Origin: Paenibacillus pabuli
GTDB lineage: Bacteria; Bacillota; Bacilli; Paenibacillales; Paenibacillaceae
NCBI RefSeq assembly: GCF_023101145.1
Contig: NZ_CP073714.1
Coordinates: 5,270,001-5,334,000, forward strand
DNA length: 64,000 nt
Direction of reading: 5' to 3'
Each line of letters opens with the position of its first letter. Positions within the stretch are counted from its first letter, which is position 1. A program made the position numbers and the translations under genes. Shown here piece by piece: positions 40,105 through 48,211 of this stretch. The notes below the pieces were generated by a model. It did no database searches. It was not told the origin of the DNA and saw nothing but the letters and a program-made list of their open reading frames with translations.

Positions 40105-41406
40105 TTATTTCACTGTACGTTCCTGTTCCAATTGATCATACGACTGTTTAATGGTTGTTAACGTTTCTACATGACGATAAACGTTGTTCCCTGCGGTAAC
40201 AAGAATACATACCATGATCAAGCCTATGAGCACTTTTTTCCCCAGCCCGGGACGAAGACTGATGACGAAGCCCCCACCGAGGAGGAAAAACGCAAACAGA
40301 TAGTGTCCTGCATACAAGTACATATCATATTGAAATACCGCCAGCCCGAAACCAACAACGATGTGAAGTAAAAATGCAAACAGAATGTATGGCACAAGAG
40401 TCCACACTTCCCGTTCACGGATGCCTTTGATAAACCCCGTGAGCGCCAGCAGAAGAATAAAAATACCCGTGAGCTGGACATAGATCGGATTGGAACGGGA
40501 CAGATCCGTCACAAACGCGACCATGCCTGGGTCCAGCAAATGCACTTTCGGTGACAGCATCGGATTAATCGTTAGCAAATTTAAAGCCTTCCAATGAACT
40601 GCGAACTGGAATGGAGTAGCATAGCTTGTTCCCCCATTTTGAATGCCGAGCAGCCAATTGCTGACCCAACTGCGACCGCCAAACGCAATATACTGGATCC
40701 CTGTCAATACCACAATGAAAGCAACGGCCAGAGCCATAATTCCGATGTACTTTTTCCAACCAGACTTGTTACGCCACGTACGCAAATTGAAAAACATGGC
40801 GGCCGCAAATGGCACGATGTTGGTCGATGTCAGTCCAAAGTTGATGGATGCCAATAGCGCATTCGGAATGTATCGGACATCTTTGCGTTCACGGATATAT
40901 TGCATATACAGCACAGAGAGCAGAATAACAAACTGCACATACGGATAGGAATCCGGAATCAATGCGGTAAACATCAGATAGGAGCTGAAACCGAACAATA
41001 AAGCGAAAAGTAACGGTGTGGTGATTTGTTTATCTTTTCGATTCAAAAACAAAAATACAAGAACAACCGAGCCCGCATTCACAAGTGACTGCAGGACAAG
41101 AAAAAACCAATTCCCGCCCAACAGTTGAGCCCCTGCTTCAAGCGTAACGGCCAGGAATGAAATTAACGGATGAATCACCGAAGAACTGTTATCTCCATAA
41201 TACATGGAAGGATCGAAGTTGAATAAATTAAGTGGAAAATGCGTTGTACTAAATGGCGTGTATGACCCTAGAAGCTCTGCGTTATTCGCTATGTACATCA
41301 CGTAAGGCCCATTCATGAGAGCGTAAAAAAGAGCAAAACTTGCAAATAGACCGAATGCGATCCAATTGGTTCTGCGATTATAAAATATGTAGTCCAAAAA
41401 TTTCAT
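40105..41406 (-). CDS. Multipass membrane protein, candidate GT-C-type glycosyltransferase
   Basis: A 433-residue protein with about 10-11 hydrophobic helices. The first extracytoplasmic loop (about 33-70) carries acidic residues in NFDPSMYYGD, a position where GT-C glycosyltransferases place the catalytic Asp. No family motif is certain. It is the last gene of the operon that starts with the UbiA-type enzyme at 43636, which is the reason to suggest it transfers a lipid-linked sugar outside the membrane. The start ATG 41406 has a weak GGATGTGA upstream; the frame extension to 41514 overlaps the next gene and is rejected. An unrelated transporter is the alternative. Confidence 0.65.
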   Translation of the reverse strand: MKFLDYIFYNRRTNWIAFGLFASFALFYALMNGPYVMYIANNAELLGSYTPFSTTHFPLNLFNFDPSMYYGDNSSSVIHPLISFLAVTLEAGAQLLGGNWFFLVLQSLVNAGSVVLVFLFLNRKDKQITTPLLFALLFGFSSYLMFTALIPDSYPYVQFVILLSVLYMQYIRERKDVRYIPNALLASINFGLTSTNIVPFAAAMFFNLRTWRNKSGWKKYIGIMALAVAFIVVLTGIQYIAFGGRSWVSNWLLGIQNGGTSYATPFQFAVHWKALNLLTINPMLSPKVHLLDPGMVAFVTDLSRSNPIYVQLTGIFILLLALTGFIKGIREREVWTLVPYILFAFLLHIVVGFGLAVFQYDMYLYAGHYLFAFFLLGGGFVISLRPGLGKKVLIGLIMVCILVTAGNNVYRHVETLTTIKQSYDQLEQERTVK

Positions 41407-41431
41407 GCGTTCACATCCAGTTTCAATTATT

Positions 41432-41752
41432 CTATAAAACCAATAAACACAGTCCACCCATAATACAAGCGACACCGATCCAGCGCAAAGGACCCACTGC
41501 TTCCTTAAAGGCAAACCTCGCTATTATGAGCGTCCACACATACGTTAACGCATTGGCAGGCAGCACAACCGTTAAGGGAGGAAATTTCAACAATACAATA
41601 TTCAGCAGCGCACCTGTACCATAGAATCCAAGCCCCATAAGAACATGGAGCTTTTTGCGGCTGTTGGCGTAGGCTTTCAACCCCGCTCCTCCCATCGCTC
41701 CACACAGGGTCATTGCGATCAGTACAGCAATCATCCAGCTATCGATCAACAC
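41432..41752 (-). CDS. SMR/EamA-type small membrane protein, second subunit of a pair
   Basis: A 106-residue protein with four hydrophobic helices and the EamA/SMR pattern, including LPANALTYVWTLIIARFAFKE and the final WIGVACIMGGLCLLVL. It resembles ArnE/ArnF-type subunits, which flip undecaprenyl-phosphate-aminoarabinose. It starts at GTG 41752 with GGGGTGA 9 nt upstream, and overlaps its partner (41739-42068) by 14 bp. Together they probably form a heterodimer that flips a lipid-linked sugar; the exact substrate is inferred from the operon. Confidence 0.8.
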   Translation of the reverse strand: MLIDSWMIAVLIAMTLCGAMGGAGLKAYANSRKKLHVLMGLGFYGTGALLNIVLLKFPPLTVVLPANALTYVWTLIIARFAFKEAVGPLRWIGVACIMGGLCLLVL

Positions 41753-42068
41753 TGGTCAAAGTCACCCCGATTCCAAGCAGCACAACAGCGGCCAGCTTCT
41801 GCACCGAAATTTCTTCACCTAGCAAAAAGTATCCATAGATCAGCGCAAACACGTAGCTGGCACACATCAAAGGATAGGCTACAGACAGCTTTTCCAAAGC
41901 AAACGCCTTAATCATCAAAATCGCACCCAGTCCATAACAGAGAAAGCCGATGCCCAGATAGATCCACTCGGTCAGACCCCACTTCCAGAACAATTGGCCT
42001 GTCGCTGTAAGAAAAGCGGAGAGCAGCATCAACAGCTTGCCGGTATGGCGCCCTTTTATTTCCCCCAC
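41739..42068 (-). CDS. SMR/EamA-type small membrane protein, first subunit of a pair
   Basis: A 109-residue four-helix protein with a conserved LEKLSVAYPLMCASYVFALI helix and Glu residues in LLGEEISVQKLA, as in ArnE-like and EmrE-like proteins. It starts at GTG 42068, seven nt after GGAGG, overlapping the HAD gene end by 13 bp. Overlap with both neighbours makes a tightly coupled unit. Confidence 0.8.
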   Translation of the reverse strand: MGEIKGRHTGKLLMLLSAFLTATGQLFWKWGLTEWIYLGIGFLCYGLGAILMIKAFALEKLSVAYPLMCASYVFALIYGYFLLGEEISVQKLAAVVLLGIGVTLTSVDR

Positions 42069-42688
42069 GACAATGCCTCCATCTCTGGCACGCGCTTGTT
42101 AATAAGGTATCGTTGACTCACCAACTGCATCACAGGAAGATCGGATAAGGAGTCGGAATAGGAACAGGACTGATCATAATCAATCACCATTTTTTTCTCA
42201 TCCAGATAGGCCTGAATTCGGCGTACCTTTTCATCCCCTTTGCAATTGCTGCCTTCGATCCTACAGGTATAGCCATTGGAGTGACGAACCAGATCGGTAC
42301 CGATGACATGATCCACCCAGGGAAAGTTTTTAAAATATTTCATATAAGCATGCGGAGATGCGGTCACCAGCAATACATGATAGCCTGCTTCCTTACGGTG
42401 CTGCATCTCTACACTTGCCTCTGCAAAAATGGCAGTACGCAATCGTGTATCAAAAAAATGCTCCAGATCTTTTTCGGACATGCGCTCGATGCTTTTGAAA
42501 TAGGAACATTTGACACGCTCAACTGTCATTAGACCTGCCTTGAACAGCGCGGTATGAAATGCAATTACAGGCAATCTCCATACCTGCCATGGATAACGCC
42601 GAACGCCGTAATGGACAAACTGAAACATGGAATCTCTGCGTATAATCGTTTTGTCAATATCAAAGATGGCAACTTTCGTGCTTTTCAC
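42056..42688 (-). CDS. HAD-IB phosphatase
   Basis: A 210-residue HAD-superfamily phosphatase. The nucleophile motif FDIDKT (D9, D11, T13) is at the N-terminus. Motif II is LLVTASPH (Ser near 113), and motif III/IV is SYSDSLSDLPVM with the Asp pair. The fold belongs to subfamily IB, as in SerB-type phosphatases. In this operon it would suit removal of the 5-phosphate from polyprenyl-phospho-ribose-5-phosphate made by the UbiA-type enzyme; that step is inference. It starts at GTG 42688 with GGGGG 6 nt upstream. Confidence 0.85.
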   Translation of the reverse strand: MKSTKVAIFDIDKTIIRRDSMFQFVHYGVRRYPWQVWRLPVIAFHTALFKAGLMTVERVKCSYFKSIERMSEKDLEHFFDTRLRTAIFAEASVEMQHRKEAGYHVLLVTASPHAYMKYFKNFPWVDHVIGTDLVRHSNGYTCRIEGSNCKGDEKVRRIQAYLDEKKMVIDYDQSCSYSDSLSDLPVMQLVSQRYLINKRVPEMEALSWGK

Positions 42689-42721
42689 CCTGATCCCCCT
42701 CTACATTCCAGACTCTAACTT

Positions 42722-43636
42722 TTATTCAAAAATAGCAAAAATCATAATAACACTGATGACATACAAAATGACCGTGACTAAGATAGGCTTGTCCTCAAAC
42801 AAGACTCGATCCGGCGAGCCACCTTGGTTCTTCATATGAATCAGATAAAGATAACGGAACATGCCGTATATGACTAATGGAATCGTCCACATTAAATGAA
42901 TGGTGCGATCGGATGTGAACGTAAAGAGTGAATAGCTGATAATGGTCGCCGTTGTGACAATGGTATTAAACTGATCCAATAACGTAATCGAATAGTTATC
43001 AAGTACTTTACGGTGCGAACCGGTATTCCCCTCAAGGAGAGTAAGTTCATTCCTCCGTTTGCCGATGGCCAGGAACAGGGAAAGCAGCATCGTACAAATG
43101 AGGAACCACGGCGTAAATGGTACATGGATCAGCACACCACCGGCAATCGCACGAAGCACAAATCCAGCCGCAATGGTCATCATATCCAAAATAACGAGAT
43201 GTTTCAGTACAAATGAGTACGACACATTCAAAAGAAAATAAACAATACATAACACTCCGAATAACAGGTTCATCACGAAGGCTATCCCGACGGAAAGAAT
43301 CAACAACAGAATTCCAAACAGCAAGGCATGAGCCGGATTGACCTGTCCAGAAGCAAGAGGACGGAACATTTTCACCGGATGCTGACGATCTCTGTCGCGA
43401 TCTACATAATCGTTTAAAATATAAACGCACCCTGCAACCAGGCTAAATAAAATAAAACCTAGCAAAGTCGATAGAATGGTCTCCGTCCGAATCTCCTCAA
43501 AAGAAAAAAGCAGCGCGGCAAACAACAGCAAATTTTTGGTCCATTGTTTGGGTCTCAATAGTTTGAACAAACCTGAAATTGTACTGCCTGTTCCTGCAGC
43601 AGGTGTGGACACGGTATTGGTACGTGATGATAACAA
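42722..43636 (-). CDS. UbiA-family enzyme of the decaprenyl-phosphate phosphoribosyltransferase type
   Basis: A 304-residue membrane protein with about eight helices. It begins LLRPKQWTKNLLLF (26-39) and has the Mg/polyprenyl-phosphate motif NDYVDRDRDRQHPVKMFRPL (75-94). That combination is typical of decaprenyl-phosphate phosphoribosyltransferases (mycobacterial Rv3806c, NoeC) rather than ubiquinone or heme prenyltransferases. The reaction would be PRPP plus polyprenyl phosphate giving polyprenyl-phospho-ribose-5-phosphate. It starts at TTG 43636 with AAGGGAG 9 nt before; no ATG lies in frame nearby. It is the first gene of the operon. The subfamily call is made from motifs alone. Confidence 0.85.
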   Translation of the reverse strand: MLSSRTNTVSTPAAGTGSTISGLFKLLRPKQWTKNLLLFAALLFSFEEIRTETILSTLLGFILFSLVAGCVYILNDYVDRDRDRQHPVKMFRPLASGQVNPAHALLFGILLLILSVGIAFVMNLLFGVLCIVYFLLNVSYSFVLKHLVILDMMTIAAGFVLRAIAGGVLIHVPFTPWFLICTMLLSLFLAIGKRRNELTLLEGNTGSHRKVLDNYSITLLDQFNTIVTTATIISYSLFTFTSDRTIHLMWTIPLVIYGMFRYLYLIHMKNQGGSPDRVLFEDKPILVTVILYVISVIMIFAIFE

Positions 43637-43753
43637 TTTCCATAACTCCCTTCAAAAGCAACTTCTGACTAAATACATAACGTAAAGATTTAATCATATG
43701 TTGCTTGTATAATTTTGTAAAGGGATTACAGGAAGAATTTATATTTTTTTGCA

Positions 43754-43785
43754 TAAAAAAAGAGACCGTTTCCGGCCTCTTCTTC
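43754..43785 (-). terminator. Terminator of dapL
   Basis: AGAGGCC / GGTCTCT with a GAAAC loop and seven T on the minus strand, 36 bp after the dapL stop. Confidence 0.82.
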
Positions 43786-43821
43786 CTTTACATTACATCA
43801 TTATGATTATGTGAATTTAAA

Positions 43822-45075
43822 TTAAAATTCGAATTGCACGTCGCTCAGGCGGCGTTTAATTTCAGCGATAACACGTTTCTCTTCCTCTTCCCCTTTAGCT
43901 TCAAAGGTAACGGAGAAACGAACAAAGTTACCAGCATCATCCCAAGGCACCGAAGAGATCAGTTTCTCACGGATCAGGAACTGGGAGAAGTCTTCGCCGG
44001 ATTCAAAGCGGCGTCCACCTTCAATACCTTTTGGAGCTTCAACATACAGGAAGAAGGAACCTTTCGGTTTCTCAGCCTGGAAGCCCAGCTCGTTCAGTGC
44101 AGCTACCAGCAGGTCATGACGACGGGAATATTTCTCGGCAATTTTTTCCGTGATTTCCGGGTGGTTCAATCCATAAGCAGCAGCCTTTTGGATCGCGATG
44201 AACTGACCGGAGTCATTGTTGTCTTTCACGTCGCTGAATGCTTTGACAACGAGCGGGTTACCTGCTACAAAACCGATTCTCCAGCCTGTCATGTTGTAGG
44301 ACTTGGACAGGGAGTGCAATTCAACGCCTACATCCTTCGCACCAGGTACAGACAGGAAGCTGAATGGTTTTTTGCCGTCATATGTCAGTGCAGCGTATGG
44401 AGCATCGTGTACAACAACTACGCTGTATTTTTTCGCCCATTCAACCACTTCCGTAAAGAACTCAACCGTAGCACTCGCGCCCGTTGGGTTATTTGGATAG
44501 TTCAAATAGAGCAACTTCGCACGTTTCGCAATATCTTCCGGAATGGCCGTCAGATCAGGCAGGAAGTTGTTCTCCTTGGTTAATTGGATGTTGAATACTT
44601 CGCCACCCAGGTATTTGGTGTGTGTACCCATAACCGGGTACCCAGGAACCGTCATAATCGTTACATCACCTGGATTAATGAAGCAGGAAGGCATCATCGC
44701 CAAAGCTGGCTTGGAGCCGATGGAATGCACGATTTCAGTTGATGGATCGATACCTTCAACATTAAATACATTTTTCAGGTAAGCAGCAGCAGCTTCCTTG
44801 AATTCCGGAATACCGTTATCCGCATAACCACGGTTCTCGGGTTTGGAAGCTTGCTCTGCCAATGCAGCAACGATGCCTGCATCTGCCATTTCGTCCGGTT
44901 CACCTACGCCGAGGTCAATCAGTTCTACATTAGGAAAATCTTTTTTAGCCGAAGCTTTGGCACGTTTGATTTTCTCGAATTTATAGATGTTGGTGTCTTT
45001 ACCATAGTTGGAGCCGCCAATACGGTCGGCAAAATTAGTCTGAATGTACGTTTCCTGATATTTATCGATACTCAT
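43822..45075 (-). CDS. dapL: LL-diaminopimelate aminotransferase
   Basis: A 417-residue PLP enzyme that converts tetrahydrodipicolinate directly to LL-diaminopimelate, for lysine and peptidoglycan. The PLP lysine is K258 in SLSKSYNMTGWR. The N-terminal FADRIGGSNYGKDTNIYKF and the PGYPVMGTHTKYLGGEVF segment mark the DapL group. The ATG at 45075 is preferred because GAGGAG is 12 nt away, whereas the ATG at 45087 abuts it. It lies beside the pyr/rluD synteny break, outside its usual Bacillus context (B. subtilis has the acetylase route instead). Confidence 0.93.
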   Translation of the reverse strand: MSIDKYQETYIQTNFADRIGGSNYGKDTNIYKFEKIKRAKASAKKDFPNVELIDLGVGEPDEMADAGIVAALAEQASKPENRGYADNGIPEFKEAAAAYLKNVFNVEGIDPSTEIVHSIGSKPALAMMPSCFINPGDVTIMTVPGYPVMGTHTKYLGGEVFNIQLTKENNFLPDLTAIPEDIAKRAKLLYLNYPNNPTGASATVEFFTEVVEWAKKYSVVVVHDAPYAALTYDGKKPFSFLSVPGAKDVGVELHSLSKSYNMTGWRIGFVAGNPLVVKAFSDVKDNNDSGQFIAIQKAAAYGLNHPEITEKIAEKYSRRHDLLVAALNELGFQAEKPKGSFFLYVEAPKGIEGGRRFESGEDFSQFLIREKLISSVPWDDAGNFVRFSVTFEAKGEEEEKRVIAEIKRRLSDVQFEF

Positions 45076-45184
45076 GATTTTGTTCATCTCCTCATTTGAC
45101 GCAAATTTCTACACTTTAATATGAAGCATTTGCGCGTTCAAAACCATGGACAAATTATCCGAACATTTGTACTTTCTAGAGCTG

Positions 45185-46168
45185 TCAGCGGCTACGTAAG
45201 GAGGCCAGAACATCTTCCATATCCTGCGGAAGCGGGGCAGTAAATTCAAGGTATTCTCCGGTCGTTGGATGTACAAACCCGAGAACCGCGGCATGCAGGG
45301 CCTGTCCCTGCATTTTGATCCCTTTGTTACGACCATACGTCGGATCTCCAACAAGCGGATGACCAATGAACTTCATGTGAACACGAATCTGGTGGGTGCG
45401 TCCTGTCTCCAGTTTCAGTTCCAACAACGTGTAGTCATTGATACGCTCGGTGACGGTAAAATGCGTGACCGCATGTTTACTGTTACGCTCCGTAACGGTG
45501 TACATTTTACGATCATTGGTATCTCGACCGATCGGTGCATCAATTGTACCCTGATCATGGCTAAGATGCCCATGAACGAGTGCAATATAGCGTCTATTCA
45601 CACTATGCCCTTTAAGCTGAGCAGCCAGCGAGGCATGAGCACGATCATTTTTGGCAGCCATAATCAAACCTGAGGTGTCCTTATCAATCCGATGTACAAT
45701 ACCCGGACGTAACTCGCCATTAATGCCTGAGAGATCTTTACAGTGATACATCAGTGCATTAACAAGTGTTCCTGACGTATGTCCTGGTGCTGGGTGTACA
45801 ACAAGGCCACGCTGTTTGTTAATAACGATTACATCGCTATCTTCATATACGACTTCAAGCGGAATATTTTCAGCAATAATCTCCACAGTCGTGGGCTCGG
45901 GGATTAGAAGCTCTACCAGATCGCCTTCAGATAATTTGGCGTTAGCTTTAACTTTAGCCCCGTTCACCGTAACGAATCCGTCTCCAATCCACAATTGAAC
46001 TTGCGAGCGCGATACGTTATCCATGGATTCTGTAATATATTTGTCAATTCGTTCTTTATGATGTTCAGCGGCAACCGTCCATTCCATACGGTCATTGCCA
46101 TTCAAGAGTTCATCGTCAAGCTTAGACGTGTCTCCGTTAGTTTGTTCTTCATTTTGCGATTTACTCAT
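45185..46168 (-). CDS. rluD: RluA/RluD-family pseudouridine synthase (YlyB)
   Basis: A 327-residue enzyme that converts uridine to pseudouridine in 23S rRNA. An S4 RNA-binding domain (about 37-95, ERIDKYITESMDNVSRSQVQ) is followed by the catalytic core HRIDKDTSG (159-167, catalytic D162) and the RTHQIRVHMKFIGHPLVGD segment. The N-terminal 30 residues are extra and acidic. It overlaps lspA by 8 bp; the ATG 46168 sits 9 nt after AAGGGA. The lspA-ylyB pairing is the normal Bacillales order. Confidence 0.93.
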   Translation of the reverse strand: MSKSQNEEQTNGDTSKLDDELLNGNDRMEWTVAAEHHKERIDKYITESMDNVSRSQVQLWIGDGFVTVNGAKVKANAKLSEGDLVELLIPEPTTVEIIAENIPLEVVYEDSDVIVINKQRGLVVHPAPGHTSGTLVNALMYHCKDLSGINGELRPGIVHRIDKDTSGLIMAAKNDRAHASLAAQLKGHSVNRRYIALVHGHLSHDQGTIDAPIGRDTNDRKMYTVTERNSKHAVTHFTVTERINDYTLLELKLETGRTHQIRVHMKFIGHPLVGDPTYGRNKGIKMQGQALHAAVLGFVHPTTGEYLEFTAPLPQDMEDVLASLRSR

Positions 46169-46655
46169 GATGTTCATTCCCTTCGACCTTTGCGGCTGAT
46201 TTCTCGCGCCGTCCTTCAAGCAATGTTTCTAAAATAATCAGTACCACACCGATACAGATCGCCGAGTCGGCTATGTTGAAAATGGGAAACGTATAGCTGC
46301 CAAAATTAAGCTGGATAAAATCGACAACTTCTCCGGTCAAAGCGCGATCCAGGAAGTTACCAATAGCTCCCCCAAGCACCAAACTAAGCGCCACAGGCAA
46401 CAATTTGTGCGGAGTATCTTTTACCTTTTGCAAATACCAAACCAAAGCCACCACGACAACTAGTGTAACCACAATAAAGAACCAGCGTTGATCCTGTAGA
46501 ATACCAAAAGCTGCACCTGAGTTACGATGTGATGTGATGACAAAGAAATTGCCAATCACCGGAATTTCATCTCTAAGTTCCATCCGGGTTGCAATTAGGA
46601 ACTTCGTTCCCTGATCAACTAAAAATACGATAAAAGCGAGGATATAATACACCAC
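46161..46655 (-). CDS. lspA: Lipoprotein signal peptidase (signal peptidase II)
   Basis: A 164-residue membrane aspartyl protease that cleaves prolipoprotein signal peptides after lipid attachment. The two catalytic Asp residues are D112 in VVDFIQ and D130 in FNIADSAI; the NSGAAFG and GNFLDR motifs are also present. Four helices are visible. The start is GTG 46655 (GTGGTG), with GGAG about 12 nt upstream. The C-terminal basic/acidic tail (RREKSAAKVEGNEHHE) is longer than most. Confidence 0.95.
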   Translation of the reverse strand: MVYYILAFIVFLVDQGTKFLIATRMELRDEIPVIGNFFVITSHRNSGAAFGILQDQRWFFIVVTLVVVVALVWYLQKVKDTPHKLLPVALSLVLGGAIGNFLDRALTGEVVDFIQLNFGSYTFPIFNIADSAICIGVVLIILETLLEGRREKSAAKVEGNEHHE

Positions 46656-46872
46656 GTTTGTTTGTCACTCCGTTCTTGTCTTTTCCAAACGATACCAGGC
46701 TTTACGCCAGACTTGTTCATTGTAGCACAGCTGTTTGGAAATCGTCCACGACGCGGTTGGCCGCAGCCTGGATGGCAAAAACGATAACATTTCCCTTCTG
46801 TAATTGTGCACCAAATGGTACATCCTACAACAGAGTTAAAATCCGGAGTTCATACGGAACAGAAAGGGGAAA

Positions 46873-47613
46873 ATGATGTCACATTTCACTGCCAAACAAC
46901 TGCAATCCTTACGTTCCCAATTGATAACTGAAAAGCGCGATATTGAACATAGACTGGAGCAGAACGAACATTATGGCCTTGGTGACTCCATGAAGCTTCA
47001 AACAGGTGAATTATCACCGATTGACAACCATCCGGGTGATGTAGCTACCGAGATGTATGATCGCGAAAAGGATATTTCCCTGCTGGAGCATGATGAATTT
47101 CAACTGGAACGCATCGATTCTGCTCTTCATTCCATCGAAGAAGGCCATTATGGGACTTGCGCCGTGTGTCAGCAGCCTATCCCCTATGAGCGCATGGAAG
47201 CTGTTCCTTACACCAAATATTGCAAAAAGCATCAACCGGAAACCGTTGTTTCCGAAAATCGCCCTGTCGAAGAAGAGTTCCTCGCTCCTGCCTTTGGCCG
47301 CACAAGCCTGGATGAACGTGATGACCAGAACGGATTTGACGGCGAAGACGCATGGCAGATTGTTGAAAGTTGGGGCACCTCCAATACTCCGGCTATGGCT
47401 GAGGGACGCGACATCGACAGTTATGACGTAATGGCGATTGAAGCCACTGACGAAGTGGAGGGCTGCGTTGAGGCATATGAGAGCTTTGTCGCTACTGATA
47501 TCTACGGTCATGATGTGTCCATCGTGCGCAATCGGCAATATCGACAGTATCTGGAGAACCGTGAAGGCGACGGACTTTTAGAACCGGATGGCGAGTCCGA
47601 TGACTCGTATTAA
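46873..47613 (+). CDS. TraR/DksA-type zinc-finger protein (YlyA/YteA-like)
   Basis: A 246-residue protein with an N-terminal coiled coil (about 5-32) and a zinc finger C96-x2-C99 ... C117-x2-H120 (GTCAVCQQPIPYERM, YCKKH); the last ligand looks like His rather than Cys. The rest is an acidic tail of 120 residues. Relatives YteA/YlyA are small Bacillales regulators. In B. subtilis ylyA lies between ileS and lspA on the same strand; here it is in the same position but inverted. AAAGGGG lies 4 nt before ATGATG. Confidence 0.88.
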   Translation: MMSHFTAKQLQSLRSQLITEKRDIEHRLEQNEHYGLGDSMKLQTGELSPIDNHPGDVATEMYDREKDISLLEHDEFQLERIDSALHSIEEGHYGTCAVCQQPIPYERMEAVPYTKYCKKHQPETVVSENRPVEEEFLAPAFGRTSLDERDDQNGFDGEDAWQIVESWGTSNTPAMAEGRDIDSYDVMAIEATDEVEGCVEAYESFVATDIYGHDVSIVRNRQYRQYLENREGDGLLEPDGESDDSY

Positions 47614-47625
47614 CCTACGGGTAAC

Positions 47626-47982
47626 CTAATAAGTGTTTAATTCCAACTGTCGCTGCACAATCCGTACAATATCTGCGATGTAATCACCCACGATGGGAAG
47701 ATTTAGCGCGCCTAGCACTTGTAACACATAAATGATCGTTGCTGCAAAAAAAGTAAAACCGATGGCGATCCCCACACCTCTTGCAGTGCCAGATAACAGA
47801 TTAAGCCCTATCAGCTTCCACGGCCGATTTAACAATTCTGTGTACTGGGCGATGCGTGAACGTTCGAGTTCATTCGCGAGACGGTTGGTGAGCTTGTGAA
47901 GTTCTTCAATCTTGTCCTCCGCAGTCTTGGAATGCGTCGTAGATTCTGAATTAGATGGCGATTGGGTATCCTGTTCGTTCAT
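47626..47982 (-). CDS. DUF5665 family membrane protein
   Basis: A 118-residue protein. The N-terminal 60 residues are polar with a coiled coil (EDKIEELHKLTNRLANELER), then LNRPWKLIGLNLLSGTARGVGIAIGF leads into a membrane helix (about 70-92). The pattern matches DUF5665 proteins, common in Bacillota and of unknown function. It is convergent with the TraR/DksA gene (12 bp apart). Confidence 0.8.
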   Translation of the reverse strand: MNEQDTQSPSNSESTTHSKTAEDKIEELHKLTNRLANELERSRIAQYTELLNRPWKLIGLNLLSGTARGVGIAIGFTFFAATIIYVLQVLGALNLPIVGDYIADIVRIVQRQLELNTY

Positions 47983-48045
47983 AATTTACTCAGTTCCTTT
48001 GATGTATATAGAATGTCTGCACAATAGAAATCATTGCCCATTTGC

Positions 48046-48101
48046 TGAAAAACCAAACGAGCCAGGACACAGGATTGATCTCCTGCATCTGAGGCTCGTT
48101 G
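48046..48101 (-). terminator. Terminator of ileS
   Basis: AACGAGCC / GGCTCGTT with an inner AGGA/TCCT pair, then TGGTTTTTC on the minus strand. It lies 110 bp after the ileS stop and upstream of the DUF5665 gene. Confidence 0.65.
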
Positions 48102-48211
48102 GCATGTCTGTCTCTATATACTGTCCTATTTGAAATAGAGTTACTCTGTCCCCGTTAAAGTCTGACAAAGCAATCCTTTTTCCTGGAACGCCTTACGTGA
48201 GAATTACTGTA

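Noticed and set aside
40105..41514. Longer version of the multipass protein starting at 41514
   Set aside because: The extra 36 residues overlap the next gene and are low in homology; ATG 41406 gives a normal membrane start.
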